From Epithemia pelagica (taxonomy: Eukaryota > Bacillariophyta > Bacillariophyceae > Surirellales > Surirellaceae): a stretch of DNA of 64,000 nt. The position numbers and the translations under genes are program-made. The notes beneath the pieces are model-generated. The model made no database searches. It had not been told where the DNA came from and saw nothing but the letters and a program-made list of their open reading frames with translations. Below are positions 9,090 through 19,464 of this stretch, piece by piece; position 1 is the first letter of the stretch; each line of letters starts with the position of its first letter. Location: positions 4,898,001 through 4,962,000 of the forward strand of contig OX337229.1 in NCBI GenBank assembly GCA_946965045.2, written 5' to 3'.

Positions 9090-10763
9090 CTATTTGGACA
9101 CTTCATCGTCGTCATCACGAGCTGACACAATGGTCCAATGAGCATCAGGATGATATCCCGCGTACATGGTGACCAAGGCTTCGTTTATTTGTGCTTGGAA
9201 AGTCGTCAGTGGTAGATCATTGGGTATGTTGTGAAAAGGGTTTTCCAATTCTCTCGCTACTTCATGCAATCCCAAGAAACACAAGACCGTCAGGGTGTTC
9301 ATGAAACAGGCAAACCATAGTTCATTGACGTAGGATTGAAAGAGGATTGGGAAAATGAAGAGGATCGTAAAACTGAAAACAGCTGTCATTTGTCCATGTG
9401 GGAATGGGAAGGGAATATAGGCAATCTTACGAGCTTGATTGTACCCGACACATCCATCACTGGCGTACTGATACAGACGAGATAGGAGAGCATGGTGCAT
9501 TTTCCCCACACTCCCATGTAACATTTCTCGAGATATAAATTCTTGTAGCCAAAGAGTACACAAGGCAACCTTGGCATACGGTCCCCGGGCTCGATTCAAT
9601 TTCTGAACTTCCTCGTCTGAGATCCGCCCTAAAACGGTAAAGGGTCGCGCGGCATTGTACAAGGCTCGATGCCGTTCACTCCTCGTCAGCCCAAACATAA
9701 AATAAACGGCTTGCCAAAACTTTTGATCACCACCGTATTGTTGTTGCAAATCTTTCGAAAGCGCATCTGGGTCAACGGGTGGCCAAGGCTTACCAGGAAT
9801 GTATTCGACAATAGGGGCTTCAAAGCCTTCAATGTGATTCCGTAATGTGGACATGGCCACACCTGTCAAGAGTGACACTAAATGAGCCAACTCCTGAAAG
9901 AACAAGGATGGTGCTGGCATTTCGACATGTCGCGATTGCAAAACGCTTTTTCGTCGCTCCGATAGCGTCATGGTTGGCGGCGTAACAGGTATGGAGGGAG
10001 TTGTTGAAGACGTCGAGGAAGAGAGTGTGGTGTGGGTTTTGTTGCCTCCATTTTTGGCCTGTGCCATACTGGTGGCAGCAGATGCTTGCTGAAAACGCTC
10101 TTGAAATCGGAGGGGAATGGGAATACGGCTACTTTCGTCACCACTCTCATGACCGGAAGCTGAGCGATTAATGTATTTGGCCACCACTTTGGTATTGGTG
10201 TTAATGTCATAGCGAATATCATCCGTATGGTTTTGATTCAGATGATTTTTGTTTCGCCGACGCAATCCAAATATACCTCTTGTTTTTCGTTCTTGTTGCT
10301 CTTGTTCCTGCAAATTTTGTACATGATCGGCGGTTTGTTCCAAGGTTGGAATATTGTTTTGCACACGTTGTCGTTGCAAGTCAACGGCCACAGCAGCGGG
10401 ATGATTGCCAAATGATGGGGGTTGAACTTCCTTGAAGGAATCAGCTTGATAATGAAAGGCTGCCAAGAGCATGGCCAGATCCGTCCATTTCGACATCATT
10501 TGGTGGACTGCCGTGGCGCCTTCCCAATACCGAGAATAGGCAAAGTTCAATCGAAAGGTTAACAAAAAGGAGAAGAATCCGACAAAGGCCCCAATGGCGT
10601 AGGGGTGCTCGACGGTCCGTTCATCATCGTTCTCTCGTAAAAAATCCAACAAAACCAAAAACGCGGTACTCATCAATGTTGGGAATACAACCTTGTAGAC
10701 TGGAGATCCATGCACTCGTAGTAGATTGCGGAAGCCAAACGATGAATTTTCGTACTGAATCAT
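9090..10763 (-). CDS. Bestrophin-family anion channel, copy B (intronless)
   Basis: The protein has 557 aa from the ATG at 10763 (MIQYENSSFGFRNLLRVHG, aligned with the N-termini of copies A and C). All family landmarks are in a single exon: TFRLNFAYSRYWEGATAVHQ, YNAARPF, ARGPYAKVALCTLWLQEF, GYNQARKIAYIPFPFPHGQ and ARELENPFHNIPNDLPL. A Gln/Ser/Thr-rich insert of about 170 residues separates TM2 from TM3. It is clearly more diverged from A and C than they are from each other and lacks both of their introns, which suggests intron loss or a retroposed copy. It is head-to-head with copy C. The role is presumably chloride or bicarbonate conductance; localisation cannot be read. Confidence 0.88.
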   Translation of the reverse strand: MIQYENSSFGFRNLLRVHGSPVYKVVFPTLMSTAFLVLLDFLRENDDERTVEHPYAIGAFVGFFSFLLTFRLNFAYSRYWEGATAVHQMMSKWTDLAMLLAAFHYQADSFKEVQPPSFGNHPAAVAVDLQRQRVQNNIPTLEQTADHVQNLQEQEQQERKTRGIFGLRRRNKNHLNQNHTDDIRYDINTNTKVVAKYINRSASGHESGDESSRIPIPLRFQERFQQASAATSMAQAKNGGNKTHTTLSSSTSSTTPSIPVTPPTMTLSERRKSVLQSRHVEMPAPSLFFQELAHLVSLLTGVAMSTLRNHIEGFEAPIVEYIPGKPWPPVDPDALSKDLQQQYGGDQKFWQAVYFMFGLTRSERHRALYNAARPFTVLGRISDEEVQKLNRARGPYAKVALCTLWLQEFISREMLHGSVGKMHHALLSRLYQYASDGCVGYNQARKIAYIPFPFPHGQMTAVFSFTILFIFPILFQSYVNELWFACFMNTLTVLCFLGLHEVARELENPFHNIPNDLPLTTFQAQINEALVTMYAGYHPDAHWTIVSARDDDDEVSK

Positions 10764-11385
10764 GGTGCTGGAATCGAATACTCTTGTGGATTTCAATTCG
10801 TCTTTACGGTCTGTCTTTCTCGTTTCCTTGCTTCAACAGCGCAACAAGTCTGGCTTTCAATAGACTAAGTAGACCAATGGAACTGGGACTTCCCTGAACA
10901 AAGGTTACCAAAAAGAAGAAGGCGATGAAGGATGTCCAAGTCAACAGACTCAAAACCCAAGGGAGTGTCGCAATAGAAACTCTAGGGTGGCTATGGGGAC
11001 TATTATGGACTCCATTATGGTGTACACTGATTATAAACCTTGGGGGATATCGGCCGGCGTGCAAAAGTAGCTTACTTAAACGATTTACGCGTGACGACTC
11101 ACTCAAAGCGCGTACCGGATCTTGTGGAACGAATGTCAGTCCTTCCATTTCATTGACTGCTCCTCATACGGAATGACAATGGACGGGAACGACCACTCAT
11201 TCTTGTGAAAAGACGCATTTGTGGTGCTGCTGCAATATTCATGTCAAAGAATACGGGACTTGTCCCGGTATAAGTGTCTTTCGACATCTCTTTCTTACGT
11301 CTTTGCTCTTTTGTCCTGGTGCAACTTCCTTTCTTCCTGTCGAGAGTTTGACCAATTGACAAAGCTGGAAGAAAGGAGAAACACC
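10764..11385. promoter_or_regulatory. Divergent promoter region of bestrophins B and C
   Basis: These 622 bp lie between the start codons of two divergently transcribed bestrophin paralogues. A 114-codon ORF with one hydrophobic segment (10804-11148, minus) lies in it, but I see no support for it as a gene. No other structure noticed. Confidence 0.4.
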
Positions 11386-13285
11386 ATGATTCGATACAAC
11401 TCTGGCTCGTTCGGCTTTGCCCTCTTGTTTCGACTTCATGGTACGTTCATGTGTTTGACGGAAGACCTTGTTGTTGTTGGAATTTTACTCATGTGTACAA
11501 TGCGTCGTTTGTTTCATTATAGGTTCGGCCGTGTTTCGAAGTATTTTCCCGGCCCTTGTATCGACTGCAATCTACGCAATCTTGCTAAATACAACCGATC
11601 TAGAGGAGGACAATCACCGAATCTACGACCATCCTTATCCGGTACGTGGGGTTGATATTTCTCGTGTTCCATGTCCAACCCCGTTTTCTTACCTCTTCTC
11701 GTCGTGTTCGTTTCTTTCTTGAACTACACCTCATCCACAATCACCGCAGATGGGGGCGCTTGTCGCTGCTCTCACATTTTTGCTCGCCTTTCGAGCCAAC
11801 TTTAGCTACAATCGATATTGGGAAGCGTTTACAGCGGTCCATCAGATGCATTCGAAATGGATGGATGTCGGAATGGATATAGCGGCCTTTCATTTACAAT
11901 CCAACAAGTACGAAAAATCGCGACCCCCAGCCTTTGGCGAACATCCGGACTTGACCTGTCTGGAACGAGAACGGGACCGTTTCAATGAACCCACAATGAG
12001 TCAGTGGGAAGAGCGCATTGATGACCTCATAACGCAACAAGATGCTCCTAGACTCTCGCTGCGCCAACAATGGCGAGGCTTTCTAAACTCCAAGAATACT
12101 CGGGCGTCTCGAGCTGGTCAAGATCTCAGCGCTTCACTGCAAAGAGAGGGTGAAGGACGAGAAGCAAATCAACAGAAGCAGCAGCATCAACAACAACGGC
12201 AGCTGCAGCGACAAGCACAAAACGATTCCTCCGTCAAAAGAAAAAAGGTACTCGGACTTCGAAAGAGTCCAGGCAATCCAGCGATACCCACCAGAACAAA
12301 ATCATTGGTTCATATCAAGACAAATAACAGCCCATCCAAACGAGCGTGGCAAGACAATCAACCCCCATTATTGCTTCAAGAAGGAGCACATTTGCTCTCT
12401 TTGCTTTCTGCCGTTGCCATGTCTACTCTACGAAATGACTTGGAAGAGGCTGATTCCCCGCTTATTTCCTTTACTCCAGGTGCCCCCTGGCCTCACGTCG
12501 ACCCGGATTCCTACGAGGCAGACGTTCGCAAAGATTGGGCCAACACAACTCACAAAAGCTGGACGGTCCTCTCCTACTTGTTTGGGACCACGAGAACACC
12601 GGCTGCGAGGACATTGTACAATGCCGCACGACCGTTTCGGGTCATTGGAGGTGTATCCGATGCCGAGATTGAAGTTTTGCAAGCGGCTCGAGGGCCCTAT
12701 GCCAAAGTTGCCCTTTGTACCATGTGGCTGGAAGAATTTTGTAGCCGTGAACATTTGAATGGTGGAATGGGGGCCTTGGGTGCTCCCATTATCAGTCGTT
12801 TGTACCAATTCACCAGCGATGGAATGCTGGGATACAATCAGGCGCGAAAAATTGCCTACATCCCATTCCCCTTTCCACATGCTCAAATTACAAGTTTGTT
12901 TGTTTTGGTTGTCGTCGGTTTGATGCCGGTTCTGATGCTCTCCTATTTGAACGAACCAAAATACGGCTATGTGGGCAATTTGTTGACGGTCATGTGTTTT
13001 ACAGGCTTGCATGAAGTTGCTCGTGAGCTGGAAAATCCATTCCAAAATGTACCCAACGACATTCCTCTCAACAACTTTCAAGCGCAATTCAATGAAGGTC
13101 TCATGCAAATGTTTTCTGGTTTCCATCCCGACGCCTACTGGGAAATCTATCAACAGATTGACGAAGACAACGAAGTCGCCAGTGACCAAGCGTCCTATCC
13201 ACCCACCAAGGAACGGGTCGATAGTCTCATGATAAACAAAACAGCTTCTAGCACTCCGTCCAGAGAAGAAAAAACTGAAGAATAA
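11386..13285 (+). CDS. Bestrophin-family anion channel, copy C (3 exons)
   Basis: The model is join(11386..11440,11523..11641,11750..13285), giving 569 aa. Exon 1 (55 nt) and exon 2 (119 nt) have exactly the same lengths and phases as in copy A, and exon 3 also begins at ATGGG. Landmarks are RANFSYNRYWEAF, RPFRVIGGVSDAEIE, ARGPYAKVALCTMWLEEF, SREHLNGGMG, DGMLGYNQARKIAYIPFPF and ARELENPFQNVPNDIPL. The loop between TM2 and TM3 contains a Gln-rich run (about 12170-12220). It is a bestrophin-type anion channel subunit; like copies A and B it has no obvious plastid presequence. The C-terminal tail is short and acidic. Confidence 0.9.
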
Positions 13286-13611
13286 GAAGACGATCAGGAC
13301 ATAGGAACAAGTCTGATTAGTGAATTCAGAGATGACGACCTGTCCCACCACAAGGAATGTAAAATCGACGCTTAGAAAATAAAGAACCTTGCTCCTTGGA
13401 GCCATGGCGTCCCATTGTAACCTAATATTGTATTTAGATAGCAGTTATTGAAGCTCTTTTCCTCTCGACATGGAAAGCATAACATCATGCAATCCACATG
13501 TCAAATCCGATAGACCTCCATACCTAGTAGGTAGTTGTGCTGTAGAACAACAAATCAAAGAGGTCATGTATGAAGCATGTGAAGCTGTCTAGAATATTCA
13601 CTCTAATTTTG
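13286..13611. other. Intergenic stretch between convergent genes
   Basis: These 326 bp hold the 3' flanks of bestrophin C and the VPS9 gene. A TACCTAGTAGGTAG word at 13521-13534 belongs to the dispersed motif seen elsewhere. Nothing else was recognised. Confidence 0.55.
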
Positions 13612-16098
13612 CTACGACTTGGTGTTGCTATCTGCTGTGCTTCTTGTCCGAGCCGCATCGTCTGTGGCCACGGTGTTGCTGCTGGTTTGGTTCCGTACGG
13701 TCTGTTCCAGTAAGGAGGGGTCGACGACCTTGACTCGTTCGTACAAATCTTTTTCATCTTGAGACAATTGTTTCTTTTTCTCGGACGATAGTTTGGCATG
13801 ACGTTCGGCCAACAACTCCTCGGTGGTGTGCACCATTCTTCGATATTCTTCCAACAAGAGCGGTAAATCTGTCACCTTGATATCTTCTGGTTGACGTGAC
13901 AAAAAGGTATAGGACCTTCGACTTGCCGTCGCAGCAGCAGCAGATTTGCTGGTAGGATTGGCGAGTTCGGTTGCATCCTCGTCCGGTTCTTCAGATTCTG
14001 GTGGCTTGGCCGACGTTGTGGAACCGGCGGTTTCGTCCATACCTTGTTGTTGTTGTTGTTGCTGCTGCAGTTGTGCTTCCTCTTGTTCCGTGAGAGCTTG
14101 TTCCTGCATGTCCCACACCATATCGGCCGGTTTGGATTGTTTGTAGTGTCGCAAGGCCCATTCTACGTTAATGGTTTCTCCCGCGGCTCGGGCCGACCGA
14201 ACATCCTGTGCGGTAATGACGGGGTCGGTGGAAAGGCGAGACAAGGACTCCAGTACTGAAAGGGCCGGTACGATTCCCAAGGACGTTGTGCCGTCCTTGG
14301 AATCGTCTGCTGCCGTTTGTTGTTTCGTTGCCAATCGTTCTTGGGCTGCCGCACGACACGTGGCCAACCCTTGTTGGAATTCCTCGGCGGAAATGGACAA
14401 ATTTTCGGGTGCCTTGGCATCCTTTGCTTCTTCTTCTTTGGTAGATACTTGGAGATTGAGATCGGACAAGAATTGAATGGCACCGTACAGATTGGTGTAG
14501 GCATATCCGGCTTCTCCTCTCAATTGTTCGGGCGGACAAAAGTCATCAATCAATTGCAAGTGGTATTGCAGTCGATCGGGTCGAGCCTGCAAGACGGTCA
14601 ATATAATGGTGGGTAAAATATCGTCGGCGCTGGGCAACTTCTTTTTCCGCTTGCGTTCGTCATTCGTTTCGTCCAAATCCGGATTTAATGTTTTGGTAAG
14701 CGCGGCATTAATGTTGCGATACATGGCCAAGATGCGTTGCAACTTTTCGTAGGGTGCATGATAGGATGGTAGAGACAATAAGGCCTGTACCGGTTCTTGT
14801 AAAATGGTTTGGACCCGTGGGGGATCGTAGTCTTGCAAACAGGCCACTTCCAAATGACGGGCCGTGACAAATTGCAAGGCATGCGTTCGATCCTTCCATT
14901 CTTCTTCGCGACGTTCCAGGTCGTCCGTCCAGAGAACAGAATCCATGACAGATCGGCAGTGACCATACAAAAAGGATTCAAACGCACGTCGGGTCATCAT
15001 CCTGGAATCGTTACTATTATTCGAGGAAGATATATCATCCTTCCATAGTGCATGGGAGCAAACGGCATCCATGGTCGACGCTGCATACGATTGAACCATG
15101 CGGACCAGTGTTTCCTTGGCTGCTTGTTGTTGTTCTAATGATTTGGGTGAAGATTGCTGCATTTCTTGAACTAAATTCCGACAAAAGGTTCTCATCCATT
15201 GAACCAGAACAGCAGCCGAAGGATGGGACAATTTTTGAACAAAGGAATGGTAGGCCGCCAAGAGGGACTGATGGTCTTGATCGTGTTGTTGCATGGCATT
15301 GTTGTCGTCCAGTACCATTTTCCTGGCTTGTTCCGGTGTTGGAATGGCATTGGGTGCATGGACTTGTGCCGCCAGGGCATCAATGGACTGCCGGACCGCC
15401 AACACATTGGTAGGATTGACAGTGGTGGATGAGGAGGAGGATAGTCCGTACAAATGTTCCAGCACTGAAAGAGCCTGAGGCATTTGTCGTCCGGCATGCG
15501 TTTCGCGCAAGGGGGCCAAGGGATCTTGTTCCATCATGGCAGTAGTAGTGGGTTGCGTGTCGTAGGGAAAGGGAACTTGTCGAATCCATTCCAATCGTGA
15601 CGCACGGGCTTGTTCCAACAATTGATCTTTGCGTGCCGGTGTCACTGATTTGGCTTTGGAAGCCAAGGCGACTTCGGAGGCCGACAAGATGCGACCTTCC
15701 AGGGGTTGTGGTTTCGGAGGAAACCGAGACGGTGGTGGACGATTGGGCGACGAGGCCGTCGTAGTAGTGTCGGTGGTGCTGGTAGGGGCAGGGTCCAGTG
15801 CGGAAGCATTTGTCACACCCGAGGAGGTCGATGCCAACAGAGGTGGTTTCGTGGTCCCAACGGTCATTGCCGCCTCACCACCCATGGAGGACGTGTTGGA
15901 GACTGTACTGGCTTGTGGTTTCAATTCGGATCCATTGGAGGAATCCCCATTGACGACATAGACAGCCCCTCCACTGCTGCTACCACGTGGACTGGTGGCT
16001 CCCGAAGAATGGGGATTATTATTCTTGGAGTAGTCAGCATCCGTTGAGGACGACGATCGCTGCGGAGATGCGGCAGCATTGCTGTTGCTTCCACTCAT
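13612..16098 (-). CDS. VPS9-domain protein, probable Rab5-type guanine nucleotide exchange factor
   Basis: The protein has 828 aa from the ATG at 16098, single exon. Residues 1-130 are Ser/Thr/Pro-rich and probably disordered. A helical region spans about 140-445. The VPS9 domain (PF02204) lies at about 450-550: YEKLQRILAMYRNI, then ADDILPTIILTVLQARP (491-507), LQLIDDFCPPEQLRGEAGYAYTNLYGAIQFL. The ADD/ILP and GEAGYAYTNL segments are the Rab-contacting core in Rabex-5 and Vps9p. Such proteins load GTP onto Rab5/Vps21 GTPases in endosome fusion. The C-terminal third contains a poly-Gln run (about 14040-14070), an acidic stretch and a coiled-coil-like tail. No zinc finger or CUE domain was seen. 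It is head-to-head with PIG-M. Confidence 0.82.
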   Translation of the reverse strand: MSGSNSNAAASPQRSSSSTDADYSKNNNPHSSGATSPRGSSSGGAVYVVNGDSSNGSELKPQASTVSNTSSMGGEAAMTVGTTKPPLLASTSSGVTNASALDPAPTSTTDTTTTASSPNRPPPSRFPPKPQPLEGRILSASEVALASKAKSVTPARKDQLLEQARASRLEWIRQVPFPYDTQPTTTAMMEQDPLAPLRETHAGRQMPQALSVLEHLYGLSSSSSTTVNPTNVLAVRQSIDALAAQVHAPNAIPTPEQARKMVLDDNNAMQQHDQDHQSLLAAYHSFVQKLSHPSAAVLVQWMRTFCRNLVQEMQQSSPKSLEQQQAAKETLVRMVQSYAASTMDAVCSHALWKDDISSSNNSNDSRMMTRRAFESFLYGHCRSVMDSVLWTDDLERREEEWKDRTHALQFVTARHLEVACLQDYDPPRVQTILQEPVQALLSLPSYHAPYEKLQRILAMYRNINAALTKTLNPDLDETNDERKRKKKLPSADDILPTIILTVLQARPDRLQYHLQLIDDFCPPEQLRGEAGYAYTNLYGAIQFLSDLNLQVSTKEEEAKDAKAPENLSISAEEFQQGLATCRAAAQERLATKQQTAADDSKDGTTSLGIVPALSVLESLSRLSTDPVITAQDVRSARAAGETINVEWALRHYKQSKPADMVWDMQEQALTEQEEAQLQQQQQQQQGMDETAGSTTSAKPPESEEPDEDATELANPTSKSAAAATASRRSYTFLSRQPEDIKVTDLPLLLEEYRRMVHTTEELLAERHAKLSSEKKKQLSQDEKDLYERVKVVDPSLLEQTVRNQTSSNTVATDDAARTRSTADSNTKS

Positions 16099-16419
16099 TT
16101 TTCACACACTAAATGGCACTTTTTTCGGTTCCAGCAGACGCCAAAGGATTGCAACCTGTCCACGGCCGTTCGGAAAGGGTTTCAAATGCCAAGAAAGAAC
16201 ACAACGGCAACAACTCCTCCAAGAACATGGAGAAGGAGAAGGGGATTGAACATTGCATAGACCCAACAAAAGCTCCATCCCCGCTCCCCGCACGACAAAA
16301 ACCAATCCGCGCGAGTCTGCCCTGAGCGACCGCTCCACGATCCAAACGCGGTTGAAGGATCTTTGGAAGAGCAAATCTCGCATCCCAGGAAGATCAAGAA
16401 TCAGGACGACACAACGACC
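16099..16419. promoter_or_regulatory. Divergent promoter region of the VPS9 and PIG-M genes
   Basis: These 321 bp lie between the two start codons. The PIG-M frame is open upstream of its first ATG as far as 16363, but only from a TTG, so this is taken as untranslated leader. No distinct box was identified. Confidence 0.4.
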
Positions 16420-17928
16420 ATGGTGTCCACCATGCTTGTATGGTTGACCGACCATTCCTTTTGGTTTGGGTTGGGTATCCGTCTTGGTTTGGCATGGTTG
16501 TTGCCTTTATTGTTGGACGAAGGAACCTTGCTTCCCGGCGTCGCCTATACCGACATTGATTATCACGTATTCATGGATGGAGCGGCCTACATTCAACAGG
16601 GACAATCACCCTATCAACGCACCACGTATCGATATACACCCTTTTTGGCACAGGGACTGGCATGGTTGTCGGAGATATCGTCGCGAGAAGCACCCCGTCA
16701 TTTATTTTGTGTGGCCGATGCCCTCTGTGGACTCATGATTGCCCAGTATCGGAAACAACAACGACAAAGGCAACAACAAGAACAAGAACAAGAGTCCACA
16801 AACAGCAGCAACAAGAGGAAACCACCAATTCTTTCGGAATCCTTGCAGGATGCCTTATGGTGGATGTACAATCCCTTGGCGATTAATATTTGTACACGAG
16901 GGTCGGCCGAATCCTTAATGGTGCTGTTTCCAGTTCTTGTGACCATTTGGTTGATCCAGTGGCGGCACGACACTATCCGTAGCAGCAGCAACAGCAACAA
17001 CAACAACAAGTACATGCAGCAACTCTCATGCTTTGGACTGGCTCTCGTGGCCGGCGTGTGGCATGGAATTGCCGTTCATGCCAAACTCTATCCCATTATT
17101 TACAGTCTTTCCTATGTGATTTCGCTGGCGCAAACCACCAAGACGGCAAATCCGATTTCTCCGCCATCACCACAACAACAAGAACAGTCCATGATGACCC
17201 GGCGCTTGTCCCGATTTGTCCATCAATGGGTCAAGCCCTTGTTGGGTGTAGCACCCCTGACATTTGCCGTCGCTTCGGCCTCGACCTTTGTGGGAGTGAC
17301 AGCCTTGGGTGTGCATTGGTATGGGTGGCAAAGTTTGGACGATGGTTTGTTGTACCATTTTTCACGAGTCGATCATCGACACAACTATTCCATGCATTGG
17401 TATTGGATCTATCTGGCTCGAGCCGAAGCAAGAGGACTGACAACTGTGGAGTCGTCGACGGTTTGGATCCAATCGTTTCTTCCCTGGGTGGGACGTCTCT
17501 TGTTTGTTCCTCAAGTCATTTTGCTTCTCTACAGTAGTTTTGCATTGGCACCCATGGATTTGACAGTGGCGCTCTTTGTTCAAGCCTTTTTGTTTGTGGC
17601 TCACAACAAGGTGATTACAGGGCAATATTTTACGTGGTATCTCTGTCTCTTGCCATTGTGTTCCCATTGGTTTGTGTGGACACGAGGTGTCGTGAGAGGC
17701 GTCCTCCTGTTACTCGTGTCGATGGTGTGCTGGTTGGGTTCGGCCTACCTGTTGGAAATGCAAGGATGGGCCGTTCATCGCATGGTATGGAGTGCCTCGG
17801 TGGGATTCTTTGTCGCACAAATCCACTTGATTGTCCAACTTTTGCAGTCGGTCCAACTGCAACGACAAAGAAGAAGAAGAACGAATCGTAATAGCACGCC
17901 CCAGACGGCTATCAAGAAACGAGTATAA
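16420..17928 (+). CDS. PIGM: GPI mannosyltransferase 1 (PIG-M/Gpi14)
   Basis: The protein has 502 aa from the ATG at 16420, single exon. It is a multi-pass ER protein that adds the first mannose, from dolichol-phosphate-mannose, to the glycosylphosphatidylinositol core. The lumenal DxD motif is seen at D45/D47 (YTDIDYHVFMDGA) after the first membrane segment. Other landmarks are SPYQRTTYRYTPFLA, WMYNPLAINICTRGSAES, GIAVHAKLYPIIYSL, HFSRVDHRHNYSMHWYWIY and HNKVITGQYFTWYLCLLPL, all hallmark PIG-M segments. Two Gln/Asn-rich loops interrupt the conserved core. The basic C-terminal tail (RQRRRRTNRN) faces the cytosol. Confidence 0.93.
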   Translation: MVSTMLVWLTDHSFWFGLGIRLGLAWLLPLLLDEGTLLPGVAYTDIDYHVFMDGAAYIQQGQSPYQRTTYRYTPFLAQGLAWLSEISSREAPRHLFCVADALCGLMIAQYRKQQRQRQQQEQEQESTNSSNKRKPPILSESLQDALWWMYNPLAINICTRGSAESLMVLFPVLVTIWLIQWRHDTIRSSSNSNNNNKYMQQLSCFGLALVAGVWHGIAVHAKLYPIIYSLSYVISLAQTTKTANPISPPSPQQQEQSMMTRRLSRFVHQWVKPLLGVAPLTFAVASASTFVGVTALGVHWYGWQSLDDGLLYHFSRVDHRHNYSMHWYWIYLARAEARGLTTVESSTVWIQSFLPWVGRLLFVPQVILLLYSSFALAPMDLTVALFVQAFLFVAHNKVITGQYFTWYLCLLPLCSHWFVWTRGVVRGVLLLLVSMVCWLGSAYLLEMQGWAVHRMVWSASVGFFVAQIHLIVQLLQSVQLQRQRRRRTNRNSTPQTAIKKRV

Positions 17929-18192
17929 GCCATGGAGAGACGCACTCCTGTTCACAGTCTTGCTATTGGTTTCCTACAAGAAGAAGAACAAAAGACCCGA
18001 CAGTGATTTCTAGCTTTTTTGTCTCCCCTTATGTGTCTCCCCGCAAATGTTTATATCTTTCATGAACGACAGTCTTTTTGTGTACAGCCCCAGACCTGTC
18101 GTGTTTGTGGTTTGTAGGTCTCACCAAGAGCATGACATGATTCGTTTAGTACAACCAAAATGTTCCATTCTCTCAGTCTTTTCCCCCATGAG

Positions 18193-19464
18193 CTACGACG
18201 AGAGCCCAATGGATCGGGGAACGTCCGTCATGGCTCGTGGACGATTGTCTTTGTTTCGCTGGCGACTCGCAGAACTTATGGTACTCTGTGGAGACAAATG
18301 TGCCGACGCCAAGGAAACTCGAGTGGGAGAGTTTGTCGTCGAATTGGTTCCCGCAGAAGAAGAATCGTCCATGGATCGTCGACCCGGTGAATCATAATCA
18401 TCATGACGTGACGCGAACGACACACGTCCGGGAGAATGTTTGGTGGACGACGATGCGTGAGACGAGAGGGATGGACGGTTCGCTTGCGGAGAATGTACTT
18501 GTCGAGAATTCGTACGCAACACCGACTGCGACGGTGAATAGGAGGGAGACGATGGAAAAAACTGGGACGACCAGGAGGAGGGTGTCCTGGGCGCGGCTGT
18601 ATTTCGGGGAATGGCAGTGGGAGGGGGAACCATTCCAGTCGGGGGAGGAGTCACCCACGGACGACACGGCTCGGGCGATGTATAGGGAGAGACAGCCGCC
18701 ACGGCGGGAGGGGAAAACGGCCCCGAGTAAAAGGCTCTGCCATGATGCGTACGGCCGCGTCGATGACTGTTGTCATCATCTTCGTCGTCCTCGGACGATT
18801 CCGATGCGGACGTGAAGGAATCGTTGTCATCCTCCTTGGCAACCTTGCCACCCAGTGGTGGTGGACCATGCCAGGGTGCAAAATTACCTCGTTCCAGTTG
18901 TTCTTGCAGCATCGACAACAATTTCCTGCGTGTGGTATTTCGGTACAATACTTTGTCGCTCATTTCCAACATTTCTTTCGAAAACGTTTTTCGTTGCTTA
19001 CACAACTTGGTACGACTTTGTTCCGTCTGTCGCATACAGGCTAGTAATCCTCGCATAATTTCCTCTGGATTCTTGTCCTTGTGGTGGTTCATGCGACGAG
19101 GCTGTGAACATGTCATTTTGTCCCTCAAAAAGCAAACACTTGCCACAGAGGACCACGATGGTGGTGGCGGTGGGCTCATTCCATCATTGGCTCTTCTTGC
19201 CATGGTGGAGGAAGAAGGGGTTGTGGTACATCGAGGGAGAATGGGAGGTGATGGAGGAGTGGGAGAAGGAGTCGATGGTCGAAGATATTTGCGTTTGCGC
19301 AGAAAGCGACGAGGTGGTACAAACGCTGCATACAGGTCCATATTGTGCGTCGAGGAGGCCGAGGTTTCTACCTCAAAGCCACTCTTGGTGGTGGTTGTTG
19401 GCTCTCGCACTCGCTTGCGACGAAGCAACAAGTCATTCGCAACCATGGTTCCTCCCACAACCAT
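18193..19464 (-). CDS. Hypothetical low-complexity protein
   Basis: The frame gives 423 aa from the ATG at 19464 (MVVGGTMVANDLLLRRKR). No family is recognised. The most ordered-looking part is a basic helical stretch of about 90 residues (KNPEEIMRGLLACMRQTEQS through LLSMLQEQLERGNFAPWHG). It is flanked by Pro/Ser-rich segments, an acidic patch (SEDDEDDD) and a long Ser/Arg/Pro-rich C-terminus with SPGR-type motifs. Several shorter ORFs overlap on the plus strand; the composition of this frame and its even length of open sequence make it the best candidate, but coding status is inferred, not proven by homology. Confidence 0.5.
   Translation of the reverse strand: MVVGGTMVANDLLLRRKRVREPTTTTKSGFEVETSASSTHNMDLYAAFVPPRRFLRKRKYLRPSTPSPTPPSPPILPRCTTTPSSSTMARRANDGMSPPPPPSWSSVASVCFLRDKMTCSQPRRMNHHKDKNPEEIMRGLLACMRQTEQSRTKLCKQRKTFSKEMLEMSDKVLYRNTTRRKLLSMLQEQLERGNFAPWHGPPPLGGKVAKEDDNDSFTSASESSEDDEDDDNSHRRGRTHHGRAFYSGPFSPPAVAAVSPYTSPEPCRPWVTPPPTGMVPPPTAIPRNTAAPRTPSSWSSQFFPSSPSYSPSQSVLRTNSRQVHSPQANRPSLSSHASSSTKHSPGRVSFASRHDDYDSPGRRSMDDSSSAGTNSTTNSPTRVSLASAHLSPQSTISSASRQRNKDNRPRAMTDVPRSIGLSS

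Noticed and set aside
10804-11148. 114-codon minus-strand ORF with a hydrophobic segment between bestrophins B and C
   Set aside because: It lies in the shared promoter region, has no recognised homologue and no conserved start context; kept only as a remark.
12428-13405. 325-codon minus-strand ORF over bestrophin C
   Set aside because: It is antisense to a conserved channel core and shows no family of its own.
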